The notes: a model not told the origin generated them from the letters alone. A stretch of DNA of 64,000 bases from Deefgea rivuli DSM 18356 (GCF_000620145.1 NZ_JHVM01000014.1:40422-104421), one strand, 5' to 3'; positions 35,164 through 44,780 are shown, numbered from the stretch's first letter. A program made the numbers and translations.

Positions 35164-35529
35164 ATGAGTAAACAGTTGAGCAAAGATGAAATGGCATCGC
35201 TGATCGAAGTGAGCCGTGGTCTGAAAAGCACGCGCTTAAGCCACGCGGTCTTTAAAAATGTCAAAGTGCTGACCGGGCAAAAATTGGCCGCTTACGAGCG
35301 TAAAACCGGCATTTTGCAAATTACCGAACTGGGCAAGCAAACCGTTTTTATGGCGCAATGCATCGACAGCCTGCGCCAATTAAAAGTGAATCCAATGCTC
35401 AAAATCAATGGCGAAGCGCTGGCGTTTTTGCTGCGTAAGGGCCATCTGGAAACACGCGAAGGCGAAGTGGGTCATTTCATCACCACCAAAGGTGAAGAAT
35501 CTCTGGCCGATATTGATTCGCAAAAATAA
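35164..35529 (+). CDS. Hypothetical 121-residue basic protein
   Basis: No family recognised. Soluble, basic, without signal peptide or membrane segment. It contains VSRGLKSTRLSHAVFKNVKVL, QTVFMAQCIDSLRQLKVNPM and GEALAFLLRKGHLE, which read as helices with a possible winged-helix-like order. GAGAG lies upstream of the ATG. Its codon use matches the neighbours, so it is probably real. No operon. Confidence 0.6.
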   Translation: MSKQLSKDEMASLIEVSRGLKSTRLSHAVFKNVKVLTGQKLAAYERKTGILQITELGKQTVFMAQCIDSLRQLKVNPMLKINGEALAFLLRKGHLETREGEVGHFITTKGEESLADIDSQK

Positions 35530-35802
35530 TTAGCAGCACGCCGTTGAATCTTCTTTCAACGCGCCGCTAAACAACAAATTCCTGAATTGTCATTCCCCAA
35601 GCCGCGCTCCAGCGGCTTTTACACCTTGCCATAAAGCTTTTACACGATGACTTACCTAATAAGCAGCAATACTAAATTTAGCGTCGTGAACCGCCTTCAC
35701 TGGCGCTGCTAAACACATCCTCAATCCTATCTCCGCCTTGTTTCCTTATGCATAGCGTCTATGCTGAGATACTGCTCTTTTCGCCGTAACTAGGAAACCT
35801 AA

Positions 35803-37419
35803 ATGAAAATCGCTCACAAACTAATGGCATTAATCGCGCTGGCTGCATTAGCGATTGTGCTGTTAACCGCCGTGAATTACAGCAAATTCCAAAATGTAAA
35901 AACCGATTCGGCCATCGTTAGCGACAATGCGATGCCTTCAGTGGCTTTAATTGCCGAGATTAATTTAATTTTTTCGAATGCGCGCCGTGAATTGCTATTT
36001 CATATTATTCAAACCGATGCAGCCCAAAAAGCAGAGGTACAAAAAGCACTTAATGCTGATTTAGCATCGATACATGAAAAATTAAAAACCTATAGTGACA
36101 ATTATGTCTCCAATCCAGAAGATCAACAAAACATCGCCAATATTCGCACTGAAATTGATCAATGGGAAGCCTTGAGCAAAATGGTAATAACGGCTTCGGA
36201 TATGAGCGATAGCAGCAGCGCCGAAGCTTTGATACGCACAAAAACAACACCACAAGCGATTAAAGCCGTTGAAAAATTAAAACTGGCAACCCAGTTTAAT
36301 GAAGCTGCAGCCAATCAAGCCAAAAAAGAAATTGCCAACGAAATTACATCGGCAATGAGTATTTCAATCGGCATGGGCGTGGTTTTAATTATTGCGATTG
36401 CCATCATCGGCCTATTGATTGCACGCAGTATTGTGACGCCACTGAATGCGATGCGACAATTTGTTGTGCAATTAGGCAGTGATTATGATTTTACGCGCCG
36501 TATTACAGTGAATAGTCGCGATGAAATTGGCGAATCCCTCGATGCGATTAATAGCCTCATCACGACTTTGCAAAACAGTTTGCAACAGCTCAATCGAATT
36601 GGCCGTGATGTAACCAGCTCTGCAACGGGCTTATCCAATGCCAGCCACGAACTTTCCGATGCGTCACAAAGTGTTAGTAATGCCGCGTCGAGTATGGCGG
36701 CGGGCGTTGAGGAAGTGACCGTGAGTATTAGTCATGTCGCCGACCGCGCTGATGAGTGCGATCGCACTGCGCGTGAAGCGGGGCAAATGGCCAGTACCGG
36801 CGGTGCGGTGATTGAAACAACGATCACCAGCATCAACCAAATTGCCGATGATGTACGCGTTTCGGCGCAGCAAATCGAATCGCTCAAAGAGCGCACCGCC
36901 AGCATTAATGCGGTGGTCAATGTGATTAAAGACATCGCCGATCAAACTAATTTGCTGGCGCTCAATGCGGCGATTGAAGCCGCACGGGCGGGTGATTTAG
37001 GCCGAGGTTTTGCCGTCGTCGCCGATGAAGTGCGTAAATTAGCTGAACGCACGGCCAGCTCAACCCACGAAATCATTGCTACCGTCAGCGCCATTCAAAG
37101 CGAGGCCAATGCCACCGTGACAACGATGCAGCAAACCGTGCGCCAAGTGGATTTGGGCGTCGAACGTGCGCAAGAAGCCAGCGATGCAATTTCAAAAATT
37201 CGCCACAATGCCGATCAAGTGGTTGAGCAAGTTAGCGAAATTACGGGCTCAATGCGCGAGCAAAGCGCTGCCAGTGCAATGATGGCGCAGCAAGTCGAAC
37301 AAGTCGCGCAAATGTCGGAAGAAAGTAGCTCGGTCGCGCAAAATACCGCCAGCGAGGGCGAACGCTTACGTCAACTGAGCCAAGAGCTAGATTCGGCAAT
37401 TTCGCGCTACCGCGTTTAA
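35803..37419 (+). CDS. Methyl-accepting chemotaxis protein with 4-helix-bundle sensor
   Basis: A 538-residue transmembrane receptor: helix 1 at 7-25, a small periplasmic four-helix bundle to about 183, helix 2 at about 185-207 ([20 protein letters not shown]), HAMP ([19 protein letters not shown]), and a full signalling coiled coil with [19 protein letters not shown] and [18 protein letters not shown]. The periplasmic part is only distantly like that of the 8459 receptor. No C-terminal pentapeptide. A strong terminator follows, so it is monocistronic. Confidence 0.93.
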   Translation: MKIAHKLMALIALAALAIVLLTAVNYSKFQNVKTDSAIVSDNAMPSVALIAEINLIFSNARRELLFHIIQTDAAQKAEVQKALNADLASIHEKLKTYSDNYVSNPEDQQNIANIRTEIDQWEALSKMVITASDMSDSSSAEALIRTKTTPQAIKAVEKLKLATQFNEAAANQAKKEIANEITSAMSISIGMGVVLIIAIAIIGLLIARSIVTPLNAMRQFVVQLGSDYDFTRRITVNSRDEIGESLDAINSLITTLQNSLQQLNRIGRDVTSSATGLSNASHELSDASQSVSNAASSMAAGVEEVTVSISHVADRADECDRTAREAGQMASTGGAVIETTITSINQIADDVRVSAQQIESLKERTASINAVVNVIKDIADQTNLLALNAAIEAARAGDLGRGFAVVADEVRKLAERTASSTHEIIATVSAIQSEANATVTTMQQTVRQVDLGVERAQEASDAISKIRHNADQVVEQVSEITGSMREQSAASAMMAQQVEQVAQMSEESSSVAQNTASEGERLRQLSQELDSAISRYRV

Positions 37420-37438
37420 ACGAAATGCAGCTTCAACT

Positions 37439-37463
37439 AAAAAGGCCACGATGTGGCCTTTTT
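37439..37463 (+). terminator. Terminator after the chemoreceptor gene
   Basis: AAAAAGGCCAC-GAT-GTGGCCTTTTT: perfect stem with A- and T-runs on either side, able to act in both directions; the histidine kinase gene ends 50 bases further on. Confidence 0.92.
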
Positions 37464-37512
37464 AGTTCATTCATTCCCATCACACTCTCACAGGCCAGTG
37501 ATGCATTGAAGT

Positions 37513-39897
37513 TTACTCCGCTGGATCGAGACTAGGAATGTCCAGTATAAACTTAGAGCCCTCATTCAAACTACTCTCCAAACGAATACCCCCACCCAAT
37601 AAGCTCGTAACTAAATTAAACACCATATACAAACCCAAGCCACCACTGCCCTGACCAAAGTGCGTGGTGAAAAACGGATTAAATACTTGAGCCAAATGTT
37701 TCTGTGCGATACCGCAGCCATTATCTGCAACGCTTAACTGCACTTTGCCGCCCTCTGCAACGGCCTGCAAAGTAATTTTTGGATGGGTAGGCAGCATCGC
37801 AAAACCATGCTTGATGGCGTTATTAATCAGTTGCAATAAAATTTGCCGCAAAGCCGCCCGCCGAGTCGTCAGCACCAGCTCAGCTGGAATATCAACAATA
37901 AAATCGATGCCGATTTCACCTTGATTTCGACACAAAGCCAGCACTTCAATACACAGCTCGCGCAATCGAATTGTTTGCAAACTTTCACCATTCGGATCAA
38001 TGACAATCTGCTGAAAACTTTGCACCAAATGACTCGCGCGGACGATGTTCTTATCCAGCAAAGCGCCCGCTTCTTGTACGTGTTGCAATGATTTCATCGT
38101 TGCATTGCGTGCAATTGTGCCGCTACCCAATTGCGCGAGCAGATGGCTCACTTCCTCATTGAGCAAACTCACTGCCGTCGTTGCAACGCCCAAAGGAGTG
38201 TTCAATTCATGGGCAATGCCTGCAACTAAATGACCCAGCGCTGCCATTTTTTCGATCTGCACCAACTTGGCCATTGCTTGTTCAAGTTCTTGATTGGCTT
38301 TTTTCAATTGCAGAGTACGGCGTTCAACTCTGGCTTCTAGCTCTTGATTGGCCTGAATCAACTCTGCATTAAGTGTTTGAATTTGCTCGGACAATTGCAC
38401 ACGATGCTGCAGCGTTTCAATCCGCGCGGCCATATCGGCGAGCATACCAGCGTATAAAATTTCATCTGGCGTCCAATTATGCTGCTCGTTCGCATGCTCT
38501 AACACCAAAAAACTCGCTGGGCGACTGGCGACATGAACCGGCACCGCCAAGAGTGAAAATAAATCAGGATTCACCGTCGGCTCGCACAGCGGCCACGTCA
38601 AAGGATGATGCCGCGCATCGTGTGCAATCACCATCCAACCTTGCTGATGACAGTTTAAAAAGCCAGCCGCCGTCGATGCTGGCCACTCGGCACGCATCGG
38701 CAGTGGCGTTTGCCAAATCATGCGCCATTGCCCACTCAAATATTGCCGCCAACTCGCCGCGCTCAATTGCAAAATATCGCAAGCCTCGCGCAAAATCAGC
38801 GCAAACGCAGCACTGGCCTCTCCCGCTTCAAGCAGCGGATGGTTCGCCAAGCTGGCGATGCGTTTCGCCGTATCGGGGCTAAGCACCGCATGTTGATGCT
38901 CTTGCTCACGGCTTTGGCTGGCTTCGGATTGAATTTGTTCTAGCGCCTGCACTTGTGCTTTCAGATGTGGATAAGCTTGGGCGATGTCGCCCTGCATTTC
39001 GCAGTAGCGCGCAGCGGCAGCATTGAGCCGCATCATTTGATCGCGGTAATGAATCCGCTCGGCGATTTTCAAGCCTTCGCGTGCAATCACCAGCGCTTCT
39101 GCTGGCGCGCCCAACTTGGCAAGCAACTCGGCTTGGCGCGCAATAATGCCGGTTTCAGCCCATTGATAGCCGACCTTTTGCGCCAATTGCCGCGCAGCGG
39201 CCAAGTCATGACCCGCCAGCTCGAATAGATTATTTTCTAAGCCCAATTCGCCCAAGCGAAATTGCGCCTCAGCGGCGTAATCGTAAATTTCATTTTCAAG
39301 GCATAGCCCCAAAGCCAAACGCAAATGATGGGCTGCGGCTTCAGTTTCACCGATGGGCGCTAAATTAACGCCTAAATTGATTCGAACTTTGGCCTCTAAA
39401 AACACATCAATAACTTGTGGCAGAATGGCTAGCGCTTGGGTATGCAGATGAACGGCTTGATGATGTTGGCCTAGCGCGTCATACACCTGCCCCATACCCA
39501 CGCGACCATAAATCAATCCACTGGGCTGATCGCCCAATTGTTCGGCCAAGTCGGTAGTGCGCTGCCAATATTGCAAAGCCAACCGATATTGCGCGTTCAT
39601 ATAGTGATTGCGCGCAATTTGTTCAGAGAGGCGCATTTCAGCAACAAAGTCGTGTAAATGTTGCGCCAATTGCAGCGCTTCAAACAATAAATTGCGGCTG
39701 GCTTCGCCAGTGATCTCTTGGCAATACAGCTCAGCTGTCGCAATAAACACTTTATTGTGGCGGGCTTGGCGCGCAGCATTGAGCAATGCCAGACCTCGTT
39801 CGCGCAACTGCATTTTATCGGTATTAAACAGCGAACTCAGCGTGGCCAGCTCGGCCTCAAGCTGCGCCGGAAGCCATAGAATCGGTGACTGCAACAT
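37513..39897 (-). CDS. Soluble TPR-GAF histidine kinase
   Basis: A 794-residue protein without signal peptide or membrane helix. About residues 30-330 are TPR-like helical repeats (GRVGMGQVYDALGQHHQAVHLH), about 365-520 a GAF-like sensor, 520-560 a coiled coil, then HisKA with the phospho-acceptor His563 in AHELNTP, and an HATPase (N-box LINNAIKHGF, G1 DNGCGIA, G2 GSGGLGLYM). No receiver domain and no partner regulator beside it, so its output is unknown. It is divergent from a secreted polysaccharide lyase gene; that suggests, but does not prove, joint regulation. Start chosen at the ATG 39897 with AGGAT upstream; two earlier starts exist. Confidence 0.88.
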   Translation of the reverse strand: MLQSPILWLPAQLEAELATLSSLFNTDKMQLRERGLALLNAARQARHNKVFIATAELYCQEITGEASRNLLFEALQLAQHLHDFVAEMRLSEQIARNHYMNAQYRLALQYWQRTTDLAEQLGDQPSGLIYGRVGMGQVYDALGQHHQAVHLHTQALAILPQVIDVFLEAKVRINLGVNLAPIGETEAAAHHLRLALGLCLENEIYDYAAEAQFRLGELGLENNLFELAGHDLAAARQLAQKVGYQWAETGIIARQAELLAKLGAPAEALVIAREGLKIAERIHYRDQMMRLNAAAARYCEMQGDIAQAYPHLKAQVQALEQIQSEASQSREQEHQHAVLSPDTAKRIASLANHPLLEAGEASAAFALILREACDILQLSAASWRQYLSGQWRMIWQTPLPMRAEWPASTAAGFLNCHQQGWMVIAHDARHHPLTWPLCEPTVNPDLFSLLAVPVHVASRPASFLVLEHANEQHNWTPDEILYAGMLADMAARIETLQHRVQLSEQIQTLNAELIQANQELEARVERRTLQLKKANQELEQAMAKLVQIEKMAALGHLVAGIAHELNTPLGVATTAVSLLNEEVSHLLAQLGSGTIARNATMKSLQHVQEAGALLDKNIVRASHLVQSFQQIVIDPNGESLQTIRLRELCIEVLALCRNQGEIGIDFIVDIPAELVLTTRRAALRQILLQLINNAIKHGFAMLPTHPKITLQAVAEGGKVQLSVADNGCGIAQKHLAQVFNPFFTTHFGQGSGGLGLYMVFNLVTSLLGGGIRLESSLNEGSKFILDIPSLDPAE

Positions 39898-40022
39898 GAC
39901 GATCATCCTATCTGCTAGACACTCAGCATGGCACAAGTCGCCTGCTTTTTATAGCCAAGATCCGCTCCATAAACCCTGCCCCAAAGTGCCACTGTTGTAA
40001 TTAATCCGCCGAACTCCCCGCT

Positions 40023-40047
40023 TGTAAGCTTAGATTGACAGCTTACA
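40023..40047. promoter_or_regulatory. Candidate operator upstream of the PL14-like lyase gene
   Basis: TGTAAGCT and AGCTTACA form an 8-bp inverted repeat with a 9-base spacer between the divergent kinase and lyase genes. A regulator is not identified. Confidence 0.4.
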
Positions 40048-40136
40048 GTTTGACGCATAGGCTTTGATCGCCTGCCATCAGAGCAGCGTCAAAATAACGA
40101 GGAGACAGCCAGCCGCGCTGGCTACAGGAGCAGTTT

Positions 40137-41675
40137 ATGCAAAAATGGATTTCACCTAGCCTATTGATGCTGGGTCTTTTGGCGATGAGCAATGCCAATG
40201 CCGCCTGCAAAGGTAATTGGGCTGAGGGTTTGAGCTACACCGTCGGCGACACCGTGCAATATCAAAGCAAAGTTTACACCGCGCAAGTGACGCACACCGC
40301 GTACGTTGGCACTAACTGGAACCCAGTTGCTGCGCCTACGCTGTGGAAAGTGGGTGGCGTTTGTGGCAGCGCGACAGCGACTCCGACCGCAACACCAACA
40401 GTAGCACCAACGACAACGCCGAAACCGACAGCTTCACCAACACCAACGGCAACCCCGACTACGACGCCAACTGCAACACCAAAACCAACGGCTTCGCCAA
40501 CTCCAACAATAGCGCCAACAGTGGCCCCGACTGTCGCACCAACTGCCTCACCAACTCCGACAGCTGTGCCAACGGCGACACCAACAGTCGCACCTACAGT
40601 TGCGCCAACGCCCGTTCCAACGGCCACCCCCACAGCAACACCAATCGCCACGCCCGCACCTAGCGGCGCGCCGACTCAAATTTTGCTACGCAATCGTTTC
40701 GATCAATACGCCAACGGCCTTTATCAAGCCGCGCAATTTCAAAACGATTGGAATACGTCACCAGGCGAATCAACGGGTGTAAACGCTGGGCGCTTGAGCA
40801 TCGTTACCGATCCCGATCAAGCCAGCAATAAAGTACTGCGCGTGACTTATATGCCGGGGCAAGTGGGTGGCAATTCGGCAATGACGTTTGATGCACCGCT
40901 AGCTGGCAATTCGCGCTCGCTCTTTCTGCAATATAAATTGCGCTTTGATAATGCGTTTACATGGGTCAAAGGCGGCAAACTGCCAGGGCTTGGCGGCGGT
41001 GATACACCAACGGGCTGCATCCAAAACGGCACTTTTGATGGCTTTACAACGCGCTTAATGTGGCGTGAAAATGGCGTTGGTTTCCAGTATTACTACTTCC
41101 CAGGCAAAGTTGAGCAATGCGGTGATTATGCGGGGTTGGCGCGACGCTTTGAGGCGGGCCGCTGGTACACGCTGACGCAACAAGTGGTGCTGAACGACAT
41201 CGGCCAAAGCAATGGCGAATTTCGCCAATGGATTGATGGCGAATTGGTACTCGAAAACAAAACCATGCTGCTGCGCAATTCAGCCAGTGTCAGCGTTTCA
41301 GCGATCAAGATGGATACCTTCTTTGGCGGCAGCAGCGGCGATTGGGCACCTGTGAGCGAGCAATACGCTTATTTTGACGATTTCATCGTGAGTGCCGATT
41401 CACCCTTGGGCTTGGTCGATACGCGCGTCACACCACCGATCTACAGCCATCCGATTGCAGGCTATTCACAATGGCAAACGAGCGGTGCATACCCAAAAAA
41501 TAGTGTGGTGTACCGGATTGATGCCAATGGCCAATATCGCTATTTCAAATCCCGTGGCTATACCGCTGCTGGCGTTGATCCACTCAGTAGCAATCTGCTC
41601 GAAATCTATGTTGGCGTTTATTCACCGATCCGCCTTGATACCGCGCAAAAATGGATAGAGCTAGCGAAGCCATAA
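40137..41675 (+). CDS. Secreted polysaccharide lyase (PL14-like) with N-terminal chitin-binding domain
   Basis: A 512-residue exported enzyme. Signal peptide 1-22 (ending ANA), then a CBM5/12 chitin-binding domain (24-78: WAEGLSYTVGDTVQY, KVYTAQVTHTAY, NWNPVAAPTLWKVGG), a Pro/Thr/Ala-rich linker of TPT repeats (about 80-178), and a catalytic region (180-410) that fits PL14: LFLQYKLRFDNAFTWVKGGK, GGGDTPTGC, RLMWRENGVGFQYYY. The C-terminal 80 residues (AYPKNSVVYRID, YFKSRGYTAAGVDP) resemble a second, degenerate CBM5/12. PL14 enzymes cleave alginate or glucuronan-like uronates, so pairing with a chitin binder is unusual and the true substrate is open. ATG has AGGAG upstream and a terminator follows. 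Confidence 0.83.
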   Translation: MQKWISPSLLMLGLLAMSNANAACKGNWAEGLSYTVGDTVQYQSKVYTAQVTHTAYVGTNWNPVAAPTLWKVGGVCGSATATPTATPTVAPTTTPKPTASPTPTATPTTTPTATPKPTASPTPTIAPTVAPTVAPTASPTPTAVPTATPTVAPTVAPTPVPTATPTATPIATPAPSGAPTQILLRNRFDQYANGLYQAAQFQNDWNTSPGESTGVNAGRLSIVTDPDQASNKVLRVTYMPGQVGGNSAMTFDAPLAGNSRSLFLQYKLRFDNAFTWVKGGKLPGLGGGDTPTGCIQNGTFDGFTTRLMWRENGVGFQYYYFPGKVEQCGDYAGLARRFEAGRWYTLTQQVVLNDIGQSNGEFRQWIDGELVLENKTMLLRNSASVSVSAIKMDTFFGGSSGDWAPVSEQYAYFDDFIVSADSPLGLVDTRVTPPIYSHPIAGYSQWQTSGAYPKNSVVYRIDANGQYRYFKSRGYTAAGVDPLSSNLLEIYVGVYSPIRLDTAQKWIELAKP

Positions 41676-41701
41676 TCGTCAATTCACCACTCGCAAGACG
41701 C

Positions 41702-41738
41702 AAAAAAGCCGCCAAACGATTTTGGCGGCTTTTTTTTA
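41702..41738 (+). terminator. Terminator after the lyase gene
   Basis: AAAAAAGCCGCCAAA-ACGA-TTTTGGCGGCTTTTTTT with a long T-run; it may also serve the convergent ppiC gene. Confidence 0.92.
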
Positions 41739-41754
41739 TCACTACAGCACGCAA

Positions 41755-42033
41755 TTAAGCGCGGCTAGTAACCACCAGCAAGTGATAACCAAACTGAGTC
41801 TTCACAGGACCTTGAACTTCATTCAACGGTGCGCTGAAAACCACTTTATCAAATTCTGGCACCATCATACCTGGGCCAAATGAGCCCAAAGCACCACCTT
41901 GTGCAGACGATGGGCAACTTGAATTGGCTTTCGCCACTTCTGCAAAATCAGCACCTGCTAAAATTTCTTGTTTCAATGCTTCGCATTGCGCTTCAGTTTT
42001 TACCAATAAGTGGCTGGCGGTAGCTTGGACCAT
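41755..42033 (-). CDS. ppiC: Parvulin peptidyl-prolyl isomerase PpiC
   Basis: A 92-residue cytoplasmic rotamase (E. coli PpiC: 93), accelerating cis/trans change at prolyl bonds. One complete parvulin domain: ATASHLLVKTEAQCEALKQE, AKANSSCPSSAQGGALGSFG (the typical SCPS...GGxLGxF), MVPEFDKVVFSAPLNEVQGP and VKTQFGYHLLVV. Convergent with the lyase gene. Confidence 0.95.
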   Translation of the reverse strand: MVQATASHLLVKTEAQCEALKQEILAGADFAEVAKANSSCPSSAQGGALGSFGPGMMVPEFDKVVFSAPLNEVQGPVKTQFGYHLLVVTSRA

Positions 42034-42294
42034 AATTTACTCCTGCAAAGACGATTTGCTTTTAGTTAAACATACGAAATTTATTCTTATTTTAATAGAT
42101 GGCGTTCATGCAGGCAATTTCAAGCCAGTAGCGCACATCTCAAGACTAATTTTGCGCCTGCCCAGCCAAGCAATCATTCACGAATCATCATAAAAACGTC
42201 ATCAAATTACAACCATCGTTAGGGTTTTATATTATTCAAAGTACAGTCTGATAATATACAACTCTGCTTTAGTTAGAAATCAGAAAGGTAAGCC

Positions 42295-42813
42295 ATGACT
42301 CTAGAAGAATTTTTTGAGCATTTTGCGATTGTTTATTCGCAGCTCGATGTGGATGGCGTGAGCCAGCTCTTTGCGATGCCGTTTTTTACCTTGATTAATG
42401 ACGAACGCACGGATTGGCCAGAAATGGCCCCGCTATACGAAACCACCCAAGTACTCTTTAATTGGTACGCTGCGCAAGGTTTTCATGGTGCCTCGTATAA
42501 AATTTTAAGTTGCATGGAAATCAGCAGTACGCTGGCCACCGCGCAGCTCTGCTGGCGCGTCATTCGCAACGATGGCACGCCATGGGAATATCGAACCAGC
42601 TACCACCTCAAATGGATTAACGAGTCGTGGAAAATCTCTGGCGTGATCCAATTTGATGAAGAAACCCCAAATGTTGCGAGCCTGAACGAGCAAACAGCCA
42701 GTAAGCAATCATCGCCTTTACTGGTTCTTGCAGAAGAAGCTTTACGCGATAAAATCCCTCATCCGACCGCTGTTAGCCCCATAGAAAATGAACTTAAGTC
42801 CTTGATTCAATAA
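42295..42813 (+). CDS. SnoaL/NTF2-like fold protein, hypothetical
   Basis: A 172-residue soluble protein. LEEFFEHFAIVYSQLDVDGV followed by a strand-rich stretch (FFTLINDERTDW, AQLCWRVIRNDGTPWEYRTS, YHLKWINESWKISGVIQ) reads as a cone-shaped NTF2-like fold, which typically holds a small ligand or enzymatic pocket. The C-terminal 40 residues are polar and unlike the family. AGAAAGGTAAGCC precedes the start. Function unknown. Confidence 0.65.
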   Translation: MTLEEFFEHFAIVYSQLDVDGVSQLFAMPFFTLINDERTDWPEMAPLYETTQVLFNWYAAQGFHGASYKILSCMEISSTLATAQLCWRVIRNDGTPWEYRTSYHLKWINESWKISGVIQFDEETPNVASLNEQTASKQSSPLLVLAEEALRDKIPHPTAVSPIENELKSLIQ

Positions 42814-42912
42814 AGACTGTTTATTTTTAGCAACAAAATGTAGTCAATAATTCGCAACTACATAAGTTTTGGCTTATACATACACTCTGTGCCATCGAAG
42901 CAGAGTGTCATC

Positions 42913-43419
42913 ATGGAAAACGCGATTTATCACAAAACAGCCCTAGGCCAGCAAGAACTCACCCAGCGCGGCGGTTTGATCGGGCAAAAAGAACGACAAG
43001 TGCTGTTTATGATCGATGGCGCTCGCCACAGCATGGCACTCGCGGGCATGTTACCCAATATCGATGTACTGGGCATTGTGCACAAACTGTATAGCCTCGG
43101 TTTTATTAGTGCCGTTTCGCAAAGCAAAACCATAGATCAAATTCAATTTTCCGGCCCGACCACGGTTGCACCGCAAATCTCGCAAGACTTACTACAAAAA
43201 CGCCAAATCGATGCAGCACGCCAAGTTATTTTGGCCGTAACCCAAGAATACCTCGGGAAAAATTGGGAAGATCGACTGAGCGAATTGCTCAGCACCGTAC
43301 GCCGCCCAGAAGATTTTGCCCCGATTGTCGAGCAATGGGGCGTTGCGCTGCGTCGCTCGGGCTATCGCAGCGCTGCGGACTTGGGCGAGCGTGAAGTGAA
43401 AGCCGTTTTCGCCAGCTAA
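42913..43419 (+). CDS. Hypothetical 168-residue soluble protein
   Basis: Unrecognised. From the ATG at 42913 (GCAGAG upstream) it contains KTALGQQELTQRGGLIGQKER with QVLFMIDGARHSM, a winged-helix-like order, then a helical C-terminal part (QDLLQKRQIDAARQVILAVT, RSGYRSAADLGEREVKAVF). A strong hairpin terminator follows. Related proteins with a DNA-binding-like first half and a helical tail occur in Neisseriales, but I cannot name one. Confidence 0.6.
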   Translation: MENAIYHKTALGQQELTQRGGLIGQKERQVLFMIDGARHSMALAGMLPNIDVLGIVHKLYSLGFISAVSQSKTIDQIQFSGPTTVAPQISQDLLQKRQIDAARQVILAVTQEYLGKNWEDRLSELLSTVRRPEDFAPIVEQWGVALRRSGYRSAADLGEREVKAVFAS

Positions 43420-43437
43420 AAAATAATGATTTAAGTT

Positions 43438-43469
43438 ATCGAGCCGCCCCACTAGGCGGCTCGATTCAT
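43438..43469 (+). terminator. Terminator
   Basis: ATCGAGCCGCC and GGCGGCTCGAT form an 11-bp perfect stem around CCACTA, followed by a T-rich stretch, 19 bases after the stop codon. Confidence 0.85.
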
Positions 43470-43485
43470 TTTGAGCGCTTCAAAT

Positions 43486-44481
43486 CTAAATCGGCTTGGT
43501 TCCCACATCGATCTGCCGCAACACGCCTGCACCGCTGTGCTCGCCCAGCCAAACACTACTAGCGCGAATTTGCCCCAGCACATCGCCTTGCTGCACGATG
43601 CTAAACTCGGTTTTTGCCGACACCACTGCCAAAGCGCCCACGCCGGCCTGACTCAAACTCCGTACGCCATCGCCCTCAACGCCCGTATCCAGCTGTTGCC
43701 AAAGCCGTAAATCTTTAAACGCAGCATCGCCTTCATCAATCCAGCCATTGTGATCTTCATCCAGTGCCGCCAACTCAGTAAAACCTTGCCCGGTTTTCGG
43801 GCCAAACAGCTCGCTGCCGTCATCAGCCCTGCCGTTGCGATTACGATCCAGAAATAGCCATGCCGACGAGCTACTGGGCATAGTCATTAGCTCTTTTTTA
43901 CCATCGCAATCCAAATCAAACTCGACCGTTTTATCACTCAACAGGGCTGTTGGCGCGCCAAAATCCAGCACCAGCGGATCTTGCAAGTTCATCCATTGCG
44001 CGCCAAGCGCTCGCGTAGTTTCTGTTTGTCGCGACAATTGATAATCCACCGCAAATTGCCGCGTGCTGCCATCCGCAAGGCAAACTTTGCCGTTGGCCGC
44101 AAAACTGCATTGCTCGCTCTCACGCAGCTGTTCGACGGCAAAAACCTGCAATTGCGTCATTTTCACCGGCGCCGCTGTAGTCAGTTTGGCATCCTGAATC
44201 ACTGGAGGCGGTGAACACGGCGTACTACCTGTTTTATTCTCACCAAACAGCAACTCCATCAAGGATTGAAAGCGCTTGGCCTTTTCCTGTTGCACCGTTT
44301 CCATCTCGACCGCCTTAGGAGGAGGCGCAGATGGTGTGGGCAGCGACATCGCGCTAATTTGCTCATTGAGCTGCTTAGAAAATAGCGCAGCCATATCGGC
44401 GGAGAGTTGAAATTGAATTGTGGATTCTTGCTGCAGCTGATGCTCACTCGTGAGCTTCAGATCGGTGTGCTGAACTTTCAT
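43486..44481 (-). CDS. EF-hand-like calcium-binding protein, no signal peptide
   Basis: A 331-residue acidic protein from the ATG at 44481 (CACGAGGTTGCC before it; upstream ATG frame to 44583 looks non-coding). The N-terminal half is low-complexity helical; then KVCLADGSTRQFAVDYQLSR, and a C-terminal domain with Asp-rich loops: DLDCDGKKELM, DRNRNGRADDGSELFG, DEDHNGWIDEGD. These match the dockerin/EF-hand-like FG-GAP-VCBS region of large uncharacterised proteobacterial proteins. A related gene lies at 47424, with the same leader and a similar LADG-F-V-Y domain but without the Asp-loops. No export signal, so the compartment is unclear. Confidence 0.7.
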   Translation of the reverse strand: MKVQHTDLKLTSEHQLQQESTIQFQLSADMAALFSKQLNEQISAMSLPTPSAPPPKAVEMETVQQEKAKRFQSLMELLFGENKTGSTPCSPPPVIQDAKLTTAAPVKMTQLQVFAVEQLRESEQCSFAANGKVCLADGSTRQFAVDYQLSRQTETTRALGAQWMNLQDPLVLDFGAPTALLSDKTVEFDLDCDGKKELMTMPSSSSAWLFLDRNRNGRADDGSELFGPKTGQGFTELAALDEDHNGWIDEGDAAFKDLRLWQQLDTGVEGDGVRSLSQAGVGALAVVSAKTEFSIVQQGDVLGQIRASSVWLGEHSGAGVLRQIDVGTKPI

Positions 44482-44589
44482 GATGGCAACCTCGTGAGGG
44501 GTGGAAGTTTCACTCACGCATAAAACATGCCAACTCGGTACGCTCTTGTCACTCAAGCGATTGCTGGTAAGACATTTAATCAATACTAT

Positions 44590-44639
44590 GATGTATATCT
44601 TTCCAAGCTCTACTAAATAAGGCTTAGCGATAAATACCC
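44590..44639. repeat. Dispersed palindrome, copy 10
   Basis: GATGTATATCTTTCCAAGCT and GGCTTAGCGATAAATACCC arms around CTACTAAATAA. It lies upstream of the EF-hand-like gene (minus strand) and next to the tRNA terminator. Confidence 0.65.
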
Positions 44640-44664
44640 AATGATAGACTAAATTTTAGGCAAT

Positions 44665-44693
44665 AAAAAAGAGCCGCAGCGCGACTCTTTTTT
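44665..44693 (-). terminator. Terminator of the tRNA-Gln gene
   Basis: Read on the minus strand: AAAAAAGAGTCGC-GCT-GCGGCTCTTTTTT, 11 bases after the tRNA. Confidence 0.85.
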
Positions 44694-44703
44694 ATATTTA
44701 TTC

Positions 44704-44780
44704 TGGCAGGGGAAGAAGGATTCGAACCTTCGCATGCTGGAATCAAAATCCAGTGCCTTAACCAACTTGGCGACTCCCCT
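44704..44780 (-). tRNA. tRNA-Gln (anticodon UUG)
   Basis: Reads on the complement from AGGGGAGTCGCCAAG; acceptor stem AGGGGAG with TTCCCCT, anticodon stem CTGGA/TCCAG around TTTTGAT (anticodon TTG), T-arm GGTTCGAATCC, and an encoded CCA at 44704-44706. Single gene with its own terminator. Confidence 0.97.

Noticed and set aside
40021..40136. Possible c-di-GMP riboswitch before the lyase gene
   Set aside because: I looked for the conserved GEMM core elements and did not find them.
40274..40651. 125-codon minus-strand frame rich in Val-Gly-Ala
   Set aside because: It is the antisense of the TPT-repeat linker of the lyase gene; low complexity and no start site.
40370..40670. Possible repeat array or CRISPR-like periodicity
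   Set aside because: The periodicity is codon repetition for Pro-Thr-Ala in a linker, not repeats with unique spacers.
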